From Pseudomonas pseudonitroreducens (lineage in GTDB: Bacteria; Pseudomonadota; Gammaproteobacteria; Pseudomonadales; Pseudomonadaceae), in NCBI RefSeq assembly GCF_021603645.1, contig NZ_BQHJ01000009.1, positions 248,001-312,000 on the forward strand: a stretch of 64,000 nucleotides of DNA, read 5' to 3'. Below the pieces are notes generated by a model, which saw nothing but the letters and a program-made list of their open reading frames with translations, was not told where the DNA came from and did not search any database. Below, piece after piece: positions 18,215 through 28,104 of this stretch (its first letter is position 1; every line of letters begins with the position of its first letter). Position numbers and translations under genes: made by a program.

Positions 18215-19189
18215 ATGGCCACCGAAAAACCGCCCGCTCGCGGCGCAGCCCAGTCGCGGCCGCGTAGCAAAGGCAGCGACTCTGCCGCAAAGCGCAAGAC
18301 CGCACCGCGCACCCAGGCCCGGGAGTCGAAGGCGAGCGGCGATACCGCGGACGATCTTTCTGCCGAAGAGCGTCGCAAAGTCGAGAAGAGCCAGCCGCCC
18401 CGCGCGCTGGTACTGCACGAAGTCATTCGCCTGCAAGGCAATCACGAACTGGAGCGCACACTGGCGGCGCTCTGGTGGTCGGCGCTGGCCGCCGGGCTGA
18501 CCATTGGCCTGTCGTTGATGGCCATGGGGCTGTTCCGCGCGCGTCTGCCGGACCACGACATGGCGGTGATCACTACCAGTCTCGGCTACCCGGTCGGCTT
18601 CCTGGCAATCATCCTCGCACGCCAGCAACTGTTCACCGAGAACACCCTGACGGCGGTACTGCCGGTGATGAGCGAGCCGACCCTGGAGAAGTTCGGCCAG
18701 TTGCTGCGCCTGTGGTCGGTGGTACTGCTGGGCAATATCGTCGGCGCGCTGTTGTTCGCCTACGGCATGCTGCACCTGCCGATCTTCGATACCAAGGCGG
18801 ATCAGGCATTCCTTGAGATCGGCCGCGAGGTCATGGAGAACGACCATTGGCAGATGTTTTCCAAGGGCATCGTCTCCGGCTGGATGATCGCCACCATGGT
18901 CTGGCTGGTACCGGCGGCGGAGAACGCCAAGGTGTGGATCATCTTCCTGGTCACCTACCTGATGGCCTTGGGCAGCTTCAGCCACATCGTGGTCGGCACC
19001 TGCGAGGTGGGCTACCTGATGTTCGCCGGGGAAGTGGGGCTGGCGGCGTTCGTCATCGATTTCGCCTTGCCGACGCTGGTGGGCAACATCGTCGGCGGTA
19101 GTCTGATATTCGCCCTGATGAGCCACGCCCAGGTACGCAGCGATACGTCGCCGCCGGAGAAGTCTCCGAAAAGAAAAACGGCGCCCTGA
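18215..19189 (+). CDS. Formate/nitrite transporter family protein (YfdC-like)
   Basis: This 324-residue protein starts with about 70 polar, Lys/Arg/Ser-rich residues with no membrane character. A formate/nitrite transporter domain of six hydrophobic helices follows. Supporting segments are SLGYPVGFLAIILARQQLFTENTLTAVLP (split here as SLGYPVGFLAIILARQQL and FTENTLTAVLP), LLRLWSVVLLGNIVGALLFAY, and GSFSHIVVGTCEVGYLMFAG. FTENT is the helix-break motif of this family. The long N-terminal extension is typical of the YfdC branch, whose substrate is not established. The ATG at 18215 is preferred because GAGG lies 8 bases upstream. The stop codon lies inside a strong terminator. Confidence 0.85.
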   Translation: MATEKPPARGAAQSRPRSKGSDSAAKRKTAPRTQARESKASGDTADDLSAEERRKVEKSQPPRALVLHEVIRLQGNHELERTLAALWWSALAAGLTIGLSLMAMGLFRARLPDHDMAVITTSLGYPVGFLAIILARQQLFTENTLTAVLPVMSEPTLEKFGQLLRLWSVVLLGNIVGALLFAYGMLHLPIFDTKADQAFLEIGREVMENDHWQMFSKGIVSGWMIATMVWLVPAAENAKVWIIFLVTYLMALGSFSHIVVGTCEVGYLMFAGEVGLAAFVIDFALPTLVGNIVGGSLIFALMSHAQVRSDTSPPEKSPKRKTAP

Positions 19190-19204
19190 GGCGCCGTTTT
19201 TTTC
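19174..19204 (+). terminator. Strong bidirectional terminator
   Basis: AAAAACGGCGCC and GGCGCCGTTTTTTT form a perfect stem around CTGA. It is flanked by A- and T-runs, so it works for the channel gene and for the convergent FAD oxidase gene. Confidence 0.92.
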
Positions 19205-19224
19205 GTGCGGCGTGAAGCGAGGCG

Positions 19225-20508
19225 TCAGATGCCCAGCTTGTCGCGCATGGTGTAGTACCAGGCACCGATCGCGGAGAACGGCACCTGGAACATGCGGCCG
19301 CCCGGGAACGGGTAATGCGGCAGGGTGGCGAAGGCGTCGAAGCGCTCGGCCTGGCCGCGCAGCACTTCGGCCAGCAGCTTGCCCGCCAGGTGGGTGTAGG
19401 TCACGCCGTGACCCGAACAGCCCTGGGAGTAATAGATGTTGTCGCCGATACGGCCAACCTGCGGCAGGCGCGAAAGCGTCAGCAGGAAGTTGCCGGTCCA
19501 GGCGAAGTCGATCTTCACGTCTTTCAGCTGCGGGAAGACCTTGAGCATTTTCGGACGAATGATCGCCTCGATGTTCGACGGATCGCGCGCGCCGTAGACC
19601 ACGCCGCCGCCGAAGATCAGGCGGTTGTCGCCGGTCAGGCGGTAGTAGTCGAGCAGGTAGTTGCAGTCCTCGACGCAGTAGTCGGTCGGCAGCAGCGACT
19701 TGGCCAGGTCGGCGCTCAGCGGCTCGGTGGTGATCACCTGGGTGCCGCACGGCATGGACTTGGAAGCCAGCTCCGGCACCAGGCCGCCGAGGTAGGCGTT
19801 ACCGGCTACCACGATGAACTTGGCTTTCACGCGGCCCTTCGGGGTGTGTACCACCGGGTTGGCGCCACGGTCGATCTTCACGGCAGGGGACTGCTCGTGG
19901 ATCACGCCGCCCAGGGATTCCACGGCCGCGGCTTCGCCCAGGGCGAGGTTCAGCGGGTGAATGTGGCCGCCGCTCATGTCGAGCATGCCGCCGACATAGC
20001 TGTCGGTGCCGACGACTTCGCGGATGCGCTTGGCGTCCATCAGTTCCAGCTGGGTGTGGCCGAAGCGTTCCCACAGCTTTTTCTGCGACTCCAGGTGGCC
20101 CATCTGCTTGGCGCTGAGGGCTGCGAACACGCCGCCGTCCTTCAGGTCGCACTGGATGTTGTACTTGGCGATGCGCTCGCGAATGATGCGGCCGCCTTCG
20201 AAGGCCATGTCGCCCAGCAGCTTGGCCTGCTTGGCGCCGACGGTGCGCTCGATGACGTCGATGTCGCGGCTATAGCTGTTGACGATCTGGCCGCCGTTAC
20301 GGCCCGACGCACCGAAGCCGACCTTGGCGGCTTCCAGTACGGTGACCTTGAAACCGTTTTCCAGCAGGAACAGGGCGGTCGACAGGCCGGTGTAGCCAGC
20401 GCCGATCACGCAGACATCGGTTTCCACCTCGCCCTGCAGTTCAGGACGGGCCGGGACCGGGTTGGCCGAAGCTGCGTAATAGGAAGAGGGGTAGGAAGTG
20501 TGCGGCAT
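19225..20508 (-). CDS. FAD-dependent gamma-glutamylputrescine oxidase-like protein (PuuB/PauB family)
   Basis: This 427-residue DAO-superfamily flavoenzyme has a dinucleotide-binding motif CVIGAGYTGLSTALFLLENG at residues 33-52, followed by the flavin-site motif GFGASGRNGGQI. The C-terminal FAD contacts are FAWTGNFLLTLSRLPQVG and YSQGCSGHGVTYTHLAGK. It matches the PuuB/PauB oxidases that oxidise gamma-glutamylated polyamines in Pseudomonas polyamine catabolism. Several paralogues exist per genome, so the exact substrate is open. It stands alone on the minus strand, convergent with the channel gene. The promoter must lie in 20,509-20,690, divergent from tRNA-Val. Confidence 0.88.
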   Translation of the reverse strand: MPHTSYPSSYYAASANPVPARPELQGEVETDVCVIGAGYTGLSTALFLLENGFKVTVLEAAKVGFGASGRNGGQIVNSYSRDIDVIERTVGAKQAKLLGDMAFEGGRIIRERIAKYNIQCDLKDGGVFAALSAKQMGHLESQKKLWERFGHTQLELMDAKRIREVVGTDSYVGGMLDMSGGHIHPLNLALGEAAAVESLGGVIHEQSPAVKIDRGANPVVHTPKGRVKAKFIVVAGNAYLGGLVPELASKSMPCGTQVITTEPLSADLAKSLLPTDYCVEDCNYLLDYYRLTGDNRLIFGGGVVYGARDPSNIEAIIRPKMLKVFPQLKDVKIDFAWTGNFLLTLSRLPQVGRIGDNIYYSQGCSGHGVTYTHLAGKLLAEVLRGQAERFDAFATLPHYPFPGGRMFQVPFSAIGAWYYTMRDKLGI

Positions 20509-20652
20509 AATGCACCTGTGTTTGTTATTTTTTACGAGATGTGCGGATGCTACCTGAGTCGAATCTGGCCGGCTAGTGCCCGTGCAAAATAATTTACGGA
20601 CGGTCGAACATAAAAAAATTCACTTTTTCAGTGGCTTAGCTGAAAAAAGTGC

Positions 20653-20680
20653 TTGACCGGTGAAAACGATCGCGTAGAAT
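20653..20680 (+). promoter_or_regulatory. Sigma-70 promoter of tRNA-Val
   Basis: The -35 TTGACC (20653-20658) and -10 TAGAAT (20675-20680) are separated by 16 bases. A GC-rich discriminator (GCGCCCCA), typical of stringently controlled stable-RNA promoters, comes just before the tRNA. Confidence 0.8.
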
Positions 20681-20694
20681 GCGCCCCACACGAC

Positions 20695-20771
20695 AGGCAC
20701 ATAGCTCAGTTGGTTAGAGCACCACCTTGACATGGTGGGGGTCGTTGGTTCGAGTCCAATTGTGCCTACCA
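20695..20771 (+). tRNA. tRNA-Val (GAC)
   Basis: A 77-base cloverleaf. The acceptor AGGCACA pairs with TGTGCCT, followed by A and an encoded CCA. The anticodon stem CCACC/GGTGG surrounds loop TTGACAT with anticodon GAC (20729-20731). The T-arm has GGTTCGAGTCC. Confidence 0.97.
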
Positions 20772-20794
20772 AACAAAATCGCTGCGGCGATTTC

Positions 20795-20826
20795 AAAAAG
20801 GGCGATCCGAAAGGATCGCCCTTTTT
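20795..20826 (+). terminator. Terminator of tRNA-Val
   Basis: The stem AAAAAGGGCGATCC / GGATCGCCCTTTTT around GAAA has a T-run in the 3' arm and lies 24 bases after the tRNA. Confidence 0.92.
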
Positions 20827-20910
20827 GTTTGCCCGCAGGAAAGCTGTCGACCCGCGGTAACGGCTGGTGTGCCTGCTATGGTGTCCACTTGGGATGTCTC
20901 GGAGGTGGTG

Positions 20911-21432
20911 ATGGGCGGTCTGCGATTCTGGTGGGTGCTCGGAGCTCTGTTGGTGCCGTTGCCTGCGTTGGCTGAAATGCAGGTGATCTGGCCGCAGGGC
21001 TGGGAGGTTTCGCGCTCGCCTGCGGATGTGGCGGCCGATGCGCCGGTGGTTCGCCAGCGCGGCGTGCGCGTGGCTGAGGATGGTTCTCAGGAGTTGGTAA
21101 TGGAGGTGACGCGCAGTCGCCTTGGTTCCGGCGTCACTGTCAGTGTCGAGAATGTCATCGTCGAGATGCGCAAGGCGCTGCAGAAGGATTTCATGCGCCA
21201 GGGGTTTCAGGCTGCATGTAGCAAGCCGCTGGATGCCAGGCTCGGCGGGTTCGACGGTCTGGAGGTGCGCTGTGGCATCAGCCAGAACGGCACTGAGGTT
21301 CTGAAGCAGACTGTTCAGGTTGCGCTGGGTGAGGGGGCGGCTTACTCACTGACCTACGCGGCGCTGTCAGAGCGTTATGCGGACCTGGCGGGAGAGATTG
21401 AATCGGTGAAGGCGGGGATCAGCCTGCGCTGA
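20911..21432 (+). CDS. Small secreted protein, possibly DUF4946
   Basis: This 173-residue protein has an N-terminal signal peptide (MGGLRFWWVLGALLVPLPALA, written here only to mark residues 1-21 as MGGLRFWWVL and GALLVPLPALA) cleaved before Glu-Met. The ATG at 20911 has GGAGG six bases upstream. The mature domain is small and mixed alpha/beta, with EVTRSRLGSGVTVSVENV and two cysteines (in AACSKPL and EVRCGIS) that could form a disulfide. It resembles Pseudomonas-specific periplasmic proteins annotated DUF4946, but I hold this loosely. No functional context is visible; a terminator follows. Confidence 0.78.
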   Translation: MGGLRFWWVLGALLVPLPALAEMQVIWPQGWEVSRSPADVAADAPVVRQRGVRVAEDGSQELVMEVTRSRLGSGVTVSVENVIVEMRKALQKDFMRQGFQAACSKPLDARLGGFDGLEVRCGISQNGTEVLKQTVQVALGEGAAYSLTYAALSERYADLAGEIESVKAGISLR

Positions 21433-21461
21433 TTGCTTCCTTATATAGAAGGCAGAAAAGC

Positions 21462-21488
21462 AAAAGCCCCGCTCATGCGGGGCTTTTT
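21462..21488 (+). terminator. Bidirectional terminator
   Basis: AAAAGCCCCGC and GCGGGGCTTTTT pair around TCAT. It lies between the secreted-protein gene and the convergent 74-residue gene, with A- and T-runs on both sides. Confidence 0.92.
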
Positions 21489-21499
21489 CGTTTTCAGGC

Positions 21500-21724
21500 T
21501 CAGGCAGCGATGGTGGCTTGCACTCGCTGGATAACCGCGTTCAGCGGGGCTTCGCCCAGGTATTGCTGGGGGTAGAGGCGTTCGGTGTGCTTGGCAATGC
21601 CATGCTCGTTCACCAGAGTGAAGCTGAAGCCGTGCTTGCGCTTGGCCTGGATGACGCAGTTCAGAGGGGCGAAGGCCGCCGAAAGGGTGCGAATCGCCTC
21701 CTGGATTTGCAGGGAGGTTTTCAT
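21500..21724 (-). CDS. Small Pseudomonas protein (DUF3509-like)
   Basis: This 74-residue soluble protein reads MKTSLQIQEAIRTLSAAFAP...CVIQAKRKHGFSFTLVNEHG. It resembles the short DUF3509 proteins of pseudomonads, whose function is unknown. The ATG at 21724 is chosen because it begins the conserved-looking part; an ATG 17 codons earlier lacks a binding site. The gene is monocistronic and convergent with the upstream secreted-protein gene. Confidence 0.65.
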   Translation of the reverse strand: MKTSLQIQEAIRTLSAAFAPLNCVIQAKRKHGFSFTLVNEHGIAKHTERLYPQQYLGEAPLNAVIQRVQATIAA

Positions 21725-22164
21725 TGTCTTGTCTTTCCAAATAGGTAACGGTCCTATGACCGTTGAATTCGTCAAAAGCTCCGGGTGCGATCTGAGAATG
21801 CAGAAGGCGTGTGACCGGAATATGGCAGCGATTGGAAACTTCGGGGTCTGGTCGCGTCAGGCTGCGGCGTTGGGTCGGGCAGGTGTTCTGACGTGGGGCG
21901 CTGGTCGCTCGGGCAAATGTTCCTGGCGCGGTTGGCGCGCTCTGGAATCGATGCGGAGGATGCGCTGGCCGTGGCCCTGTAGAGCCCAGCTTCTGCCCTG
22001 GATCGGGTAGGGAGTGCTGGGAGGGGCGACCTTGGGTTTGGTGTTCGCTCTGGCGATTATAAGGATTTCTGCTGGCGATGGCTAGTTTTTATACAGCCGT
22101 CGGTCAGTGCGAGGTGGGCGAGTGGGGATTCCGCGGAGCGGGAGCGCTCCGCGGAAGCTCAGTC
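21725..22164. other. Gene-free stretch before mvaU
   Basis: Nothing coding is supported in this 440-base segment. Short open frames lack binding sites or family resemblance. It carries the promoter side of the 74-residue gene and, at its right end, a GC-rich hairpin behind mvaU. Confidence 0.5.
22129..22156 (-). terminator. GC-rich hairpin behind mvaU
   Basis: TTCCGCGGAGCG and CGCTCCGCGGAA form a perfect 12-base stem with a four-base loop, 9 bases past the mvaU stop. No clear T-run follows, so it may be a weak terminator or mRNA 3'-end stabiliser. Confidence 0.55.
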
Positions 22165-22518
22165 CTATTGCAGCCAGGACTCCACGGTGTCGCCACCGTA
22201 CTGTTGTTTCCAGGCCTTCAGGGTCTTGTGGTTGCCACCCTTGGTCTCGATGGTTTCACCATTGTGCGGGTTCTTGTAAACCTTCAGTTGGCGAGTGCGG
22301 CGCGGCGGCTGCGCGCTGGCAGGTTCGGCGGAAGTCTGCGGGTCGAGAATGTCGATGACATTGCGCAGGTTCATGCCGTACTGGTCCATCAAGGCTTGCA
22401 GTTGATCCTTGAACTCCAGTTCTTTCTTCAGGCCGCCATCGCTCTTGAGTTTTTCGAGCAGCGCGAGTTGCTCCTGGAGTTTGCGCTCGGCTTCGCGGAA
22501 TTCCGCAAGTTTGGACAT
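22165..22518 (-). CDS. mvaU: MvaT/MvaU family xenogeneic silencer
   Basis: This 117-residue H-NS-like nucleoid protein binds AT-rich DNA and silences foreign genes. The N-terminal half is a coiled-coil oligomerisation region (MSKLAEFREAERKLQEQLAL). The C-terminal DNA-binding domain has KVYKNPHNGETIETKGGNHK and LKAWKQQYG, closer to MvaU than MvaT. The start at 22518 is preceded by GGGAGC. Its upstream region is markedly AT-rich, consistent with autoregulation. The large AT-richer island in this window is the type of DNA such proteins usually target. Confidence 0.88.
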   Translation of the reverse strand: MSKLAEFREAERKLQEQLALLEKLKSDGGLKKELEFKDQLQALMDQYGMNLRNVIDILDPQTSAEPASAQPPRRTRQLKVYKNPHNGETIETKGGNHKTLKAWKQQYGGDTVESWLQ

Positions 22519-22774
22519 CTGGTTGCTCCCGTATGTAGGGTTGATTAGTACGGCGTGATTCTGTGTTCTGGTGGTTGTTCGCGTCAACTGAATATATGAA
22601 TTATTGCGATTGGTGAAACACACTTTAAATATTGGCTGGGCTCGCCAGGTTGGCAGATTAATTGATCGATGATGGATAATGCGCGCGATAAAGGCTGTGG
22701 CGGGATTTTCTGTGGAGCAGTAATCCCTGCAAAAATTGTGTGCTTTATTGTGGTGCGTTGCGTGCGAGTGCCGG

Positions 22775-23608
22775 ATGAATAACGAGATAGTGCAGTATCG
22801 GGTCAATGATTATGAACTGACGTGCCAGGTTGCCGGGCGGGGTGCGCCGCTGCTGTTGGTGCACGGGTCGCTTTGTGATTACCGCTACTGGCGGGGGCAG
22901 GTCGAGGTCTTGTCGGCCCGGTATCGCGTAATAGTGCCCAGTTTGCGCCACTGTTTCCCGGAGCAGTGGGATGGCGAGGGGGTCGGCTTTACGACGAAGC
23001 AGCATGTTGACGACCTGCTGGCATTGATCGATCAAATACCTGGTCCGGTACATCTGCTGGGGCATTCGCGCGGAGGGAATATCTGTCTGCGGCTGGCGTT
23101 GATGGCTCCTCGTAAATTACTTTCGTTGACGCTTGCTGATCCGGGTGGCGACTTTGCCGATGATGTTTTTGCTGGGGTAAACATCGAGGCGCCAAATTCT
23201 CCCGTCGAGCGCAATCAATTTCGTCTTCAGGCTCTGCAGATGATTCGCGCGGGGGCGACGGAGGAGGGGCTTCGGCTGTTTGTCGATACCGTTAGTGGCG
23301 CGGGAGTCTGGTCGAAGTCCTCGCGTCAGTTTCGTGAAATGGCAACAGCCAATGCCATGACATTGGTCGGGCAGGTCGCTGATCATCCCGTGCCAATTAA
23401 TCGCGAGCAGATCGCGCAATTGCAGTTGCCGGTATTGCTGATCGGTGGGGCTAAAAGTCCGGAGCCGTTTCCGCGAATCATCCAGGCGTTGCAGTCGACC
23501 CTTGCTGATGCTCGGTCAGTGATGATTTCCGGTGCCTCCCATGGCATGAATGTGATCCGCCCGGCGTCCTTCAATCGAGCCGTTCTCGAATTTGTCGAGC
23601 AATACTGA
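22775..23608 (+). CDS. Alpha/beta hydrolase
   Basis: This 277-residue alpha/beta-hydrolase-fold protein has an oxyanion region LLLVHGSLCDYRYW near the N-terminus, a nucleophile elbow GHSRGGNICLR with the catalytic serine near residue 95, and a C-terminal SGASHGMN with the catalytic histidine. It has no signal peptide. Substrate unknown; an esterase or lactonase-like role is possible. It is lower in GC than neighbours and has a weak binding site at the ATG 22775. P. aeruginosa also has a hydrolase gene next to thrS (PA2745, from memory). Confidence 0.82.
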   Translation: MNNEIVQYRVNDYELTCQVAGRGAPLLLVHGSLCDYRYWRGQVEVLSARYRVIVPSLRHCFPEQWDGEGVGFTTKQHVDDLLALIDQIPGPVHLLGHSRGGNICLRLALMAPRKLLSLTLADPGGDFADDVFAGVNIEAPNSPVERNQFRLQALQMIRAGATEEGLRLFVDTVSGAGVWSKSSRQFREMATANAMTLVGQVADHPVPINREQIAQLQLPVLLIGGAKSPEPFPRIIQALQSTLADARSVMISGASHGMNVIRPASFNRAVLEFVEQY

Positions 23609-23849
23609 GCGAAGTCAGGGTTGCCGCTCGTCAGTTCCTCTGAGTTGCAGTAACATCCTCCGCCTTGCCCGCTATCGTTTGCGGGCAGGTTTTCGATTTC
23701 TTCCAGTGATCTCCGTCCGCGCGCGAAAGCGCAGGGTGCCGACAAGGCGCCTGCCACTGTGAGGCAGGCCTGCCCGGCGGGCGACGCTTACTGGCACATC
23801 CCAACCCATGTGGCCTTTCGTAGGGGTCACCACTAGGAGAGGAGGCGCC

Positions 23850-25772
23850 ATGCCCATCATTACTCTTCCCGACGGTAGTCAGCGTTCTTTCGATCATCCG
23901 GTCAGCGTGACCGAGGTGGCGCAATCCATTGGCGCAGGCCTGGCGAAAGCCACCCTGGCCGGCAAGGTCAACGGCCGTCTGGTCGATGCCTGCGACATCA
24001 TCGACAGCGACGCGACCCTGCAAATCATTACCCCGAAGGACGAGGACGGGCTGGAAATCATCCGCCACTCCTGCGCCCACCTGGTGGGCCATGCGGTCAA
24101 GCAGCTGTATCCGACCGCCAAGATGGTCATCGGCCCGGTGATCGATGAGGGCTTCTATTACGACATCGCCTTCGAGCGTCCCTTCACGCCGGAAGACATG
24201 GCAGCCATCGAAAAGCGCATGGCCGAGCTGATCGAGAAGGATTACGACGTCATCAAGAAGATGACGCCGCGTGCTGAAGTCATCGAGACCTTCAAGGCCC
24301 GTGGTGAGGAATACAAGCTGCGCCTCATCGACGATATGCCGGACGAGAAGGCCATGGGCCTGTACTTCCATGAGGAGTACGTGGACATGTGTCGCGGCCC
24401 GCACGTGCCGAATACTCGTTTCCTGAAAGCGTTCAAGCTGACCAAGATTTCCGGCGCCTACTGGCGTGGCGACTCGAAGAACGAGCAGTTGCAGCGCGTC
24501 TATGGCACCGCCTGGGCGGACAAGAAGCAGCTGGCTGCCTACGTCCAGCGTATCGAGGAGGCCGAGAAGCGCGATCACCGCCGCATCGGCAAGCAGCTCG
24601 ATCTCTTCCACCTCCAGGAAGAAGCGCCGGGCATGGTCTTCTGGCACCCGAACGGCTGGACTGTCTATCAGGTGCTCGAGCAGTACATGCGCAAGGTGCA
24701 GCGTGACCACGGATACGTGGAAGTCCGCACTCCGCAGGTCGTCGATCGCATCCTCTGGGAGCGTTCCGGCCATTGGACCAACTACGCCGAGAACATGTTC
24801 ACCACTTCGTCGGAAAGCCGCGACTTTGCGGTCAAGCCGATGAACTGCCCGTGCCATGTGCAGATCTTCAACCAGGGCCTGAAGTCCTACCGCGACCTGC
24901 CGCTGCGCCTCGCCGAGTTTGGCGCGTGCCACCGCAACGAACCGTCCGGTGCGCTGCACGGCATCATGCGTGTACGTGGCTTCACCCAGGACGATGCGCA
25001 CATCTTCTGCACCGAAGAGCAGGTAAAGAAGGAAGCGGCCGACTTCATCAGGCTGACCCTGCAGGTCTATTCGGACTTCGGCTTCAGCGATGTCTCCATG
25101 AAGCTGTCCACCCGTCCGGCCAAGCGCGTCGGTTCCGAAGAGCTGTGGGATCGCGCCGAAAGTGCTCTGGCCGACGCTCTGAACGAATCCGGCCTGGAGT
25201 GGGAATATCAGCCGGGCGAGGGTGCCTTCTACGGTCCGAAGATCGAGTTCACCCTGAAGGACTGCCTCGGCCGTAACTGGCAATGCGGCACCCTGCAGTA
25301 CGATCCGAACCTGCCGGAGCGTCTGGATGCCAGCTATATCGCCGAAGATAACAGCCGTACCCGCCCGGTTATGCTGCACCGCGCGATCCTCGGCTCCTTC
25401 GAGCGCTTCATCGGCATGCTCATCGAGCACTACGCCGGTCTGTTCCCGGCATGGCTCGCACCGACCCAGGCGGTGGTGATGAATATCACTGACAAGCAGG
25501 GCGAATGGGCCGAAGAAGTGGTGCGTCAGCTCGAACAAAGCGGATTCCGTGCCAAGTCTGACTTGAGAAACGAGAAAATTGGCTTTAAAATCCGCGAGCA
25601 TACTTTGCTCAAGGTTCCCTATCTGCTGGTTATCGGTGATAGGGAAGTTGAATCGCAGGCCGTCGCCGTACGTACGCGCGAAGGGGCAGACCTCGGCTCG
25701 ATGCCGGTCGCCCAGTTCGCGGAGCTTCTCGCTCAGGCGGTTTCCCGGCGTGGTCGCCAAGACTCGGAGTAA
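23850..25772 (+). CDS. thrS: Threonyl-tRNA synthetase
   Basis: This 640-residue class II synthetase charges tRNA-Thr. An N-terminal TGS domain ([20 protein letters not shown]) is followed by the editing domain with [16 protein letters not shown]. The catalytic core has motif 2 [18 protein letters not shown] and motif 3 [21 protein letters not shown] zinc cysteine sits in MNCPCHVQ. The C-terminal anticodon-binding domain ends SRRGRQDSE. The start at 23850 has AGGAGAGGAGG upstream. It opens the thrS-infC-rpmI-rplT-pheST-ihfA operon, with infC starting within a few bases of its stop. Confidence 0.98.
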   Translation: MPIITLPDGSQRSFDHPVSVTEVAQSIGAGLAKATLAGKVNGRLVDACDIIDSDATLQIITPKDEDGLEIIRHSCAHLVGHAVKQLYPTAKMVIGPVIDEGFYYDIAFERPFTPEDMAAIEKRMAELIEKDYDVIKKMTPRAEVIETFKARGEEYKLRLIDDMPDEKAMGLYFHEEYVDMCRGPHVPNTRFLKAFKLTKISGAYWRGDSKNEQLQRVYGTAWADKKQLAAYVQRIEEAEKRDHRRIGKQLDLFHLQEEAPGMVFWHPNGWTVYQVLEQYMRKVQRDHGYVEVRTPQVVDRILWERSGHWTNYAENMFTTSSESRDFAVKPMNCPCHVQIFNQGLKSYRDLPLRLAEFGACHRNEPSGALHGIMRVRGFTQDDAHIFCTEEQVKKEAADFIRLTLQVYSDFGFSDVSMKLSTRPAKRVGSEELWDRAESALADALNESGLEWEYQPGEGAFYGPKIEFTLKDCLGRNWQCGTLQYDPNLPERLDASYIAEDNSRTRPVMLHRAILGSFERFIGMLIEHYAGLFPAWLAPTQAVVMNITDKQGEWAEEVVRQLEQSGFRAKSDLRNEKIGFKIREHTLLKVPYLLVIGDREVESQAVAVRTREGADLGSMPVAQFAELLAQAVSRRGRQDSE

Positions 25773-25774
25773 TC

Positions 25775-26323
25775 ATTATTAAGCGTGAAATGAGACAGGA
25801 TAAGCGGGCTCTCCCGAAACCACCGATCAACGAAAACATCACCGCCCGTGAGGTGCGTCTGATTGGTGCCGACGGTCAACAGATTGGCGTGGTCTCCCTC
25901 GATGAGGCCCTCCGTCTAGCCGACGAGGCCAAGCTGGACCTGGTGGAAATTTCTGCTGATGCGGTGCCCCCTGTCTGCCGCATCATGGACTACGGCAAGC
26001 ACCTCTTCGAGAAGAAGAAGCAAGCCGCTGCTGCGAAGAAAAACCAGCACCAGCAACAGATCAAAGAAATCAAGTTTCGTCCAGGGACGGAAGAAGGGGA
26101 TTACCAGGTAAAACTACGCAACCTGGTACGTTTCCTTAATGAAGGGGACAAGGCCAAGGTATCGCTTCGATTCCGTGGTCGTGAGATGGCCCACCAGGAG
26201 CTGGGCATGGAGCTGTTGAAGCGGGTCGAAAACGACCTCGCGGAAATCGGCACCGTGGAACAGCATCCCAAGCTGGAAGGACGCCAGCTGATGATGGTCA
26301 TCGCTCCCAAGAAGCGTAAATAA
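25775..26323 (+). CDS. infC: Translation initiation factor IF-3, non-AUG start
   Basis: IF-3 binds the 30S subunit and checks the start codon. The chain matches end to end ([70 protein letters not shown]). Upstream of the first in-frame ATG (25790) lies ATC ATT ATT AAG CGT GAA, with GGAG at 25766-25769 overlapping the end of thrS. The true start is most likely an ATT at 25775 or 25778. An AUU start is the known device by which IF-3 limits its own synthesis in E. coli. I give 25775, about 182 residues. The operon position is conserved. Confidence 0.93.
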   Translation: MIKREMRQDKRALPKPPINENITAREVRLIGADGQQIGVVSLDEALRLADEAKLDLVEISADAVPPVCRIMDYGKHLFEKKKQAAAAKKNQHQQQIKEIKFRPGTEEGDYQVKLRNLVRFLNEGDKAKVSLRFRGREMAHQELGMELLKRVENDLAEIGTVEQHPKLEGRQLMMVIAPKKRK

Positions 26324-26383
26324 CCTCCCGGGCACTGGCAGGCCTGATGGTTATCAGTTGTTAACGAATGCGGAGTACTAAAC

Positions 26384-26578
26384 ATGCCAAAGATGAAAAC
26401 CAAGAGTGGCGCCAAAAAGCGCTTCAAAGTGACTGCTGGTGGCATCAAGCACAAGCACGCTTTCAAGAGCCACATCCTGACCAAAATGACCACCAAGCGT
26501 AAGCGTCAGCTGCGCGGCACTTCGATGCTCGCTGCTTCCGACGTTCGCCGTGTAGCGCGCTCCCTGCGTCTGCGTTGA
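26384..26578 (+). CDS. rpmI: 50S ribosomal protein L35
   Basis: This 64-residue basic protein begins [20 protein letters not shown] and has the L35 blocks [16 protein letters not shown] and [10 protein letters not shown]. It is part of the large ribosomal subunit. It lies between infC and rplT, 60 bases after infC; in enterobacteria this three-gene unit is feedback-controlled by L20 binding the mRNA. Confidence 0.98.
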   Translation: MPKMKTKSGAKKRFKVTAGGIKHKHAFKSHILTKMTTKRKRQLRGTSMLAASDVRRVARSLRLR

Positions 26579-26599
26579 TTTCTGGTAGAGGATAAATAA

Positions 26600-26956
26600 A
26601 TGGCTCGTGTTAAGCGTGGCGTAATTGCCCGTCGTCGTCACAAAAAGATTCTGAAGCTCGCAAAAGGCTACTACGGCGCGCGCTCGCGCGTGTTCCGTGT
26701 TGCCAAGCAGGCGGTAATCAAGGCTGGCCAATACGCCTACCGCGACCGTCGTCAGCGCAAGCGTCAGTTCCGCGCCCTGTGGATCGCCCGTATCAACGCT
26801 GGTGCTCGTCAGAACGGTCTGTCCTACAGCCGTCTGATCGCTGGCCTGAAAAAGGCGGCCATCGAGATCGACCGTAAGGTACTGGCCGATCTGGCTGTGA
26901 ACGAAAAAGCGGCGTTTACCGCGATTGTCGAGAAAGCGAAGGCCAGCCTGGCTTAA
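26600..26956 (+). CDS. rplT: 50S ribosomal protein L20
   Basis: This 118-residue basic protein has typical L20 blocks: [40 protein letters not shown] and [19 protein letters not shown]. It binds 23S rRNA early in 50S assembly and is the likely repressor of rpmI-rplT translation by analogy with E. coli. It is followed by a strong hairpin before pheS. Confidence 0.98.
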
Positions 26957-27001
26957 GCCCCACGACAGTTACCGGATCTCGGTCCGGACGTAACGTCACC
27001 G

Positions 27002-28070
<1,069 letters not shown>

Positions 28071-28104
28071 CCCGCAAGACCGTCAACGCATTTAGGAGAA
28101 CAGG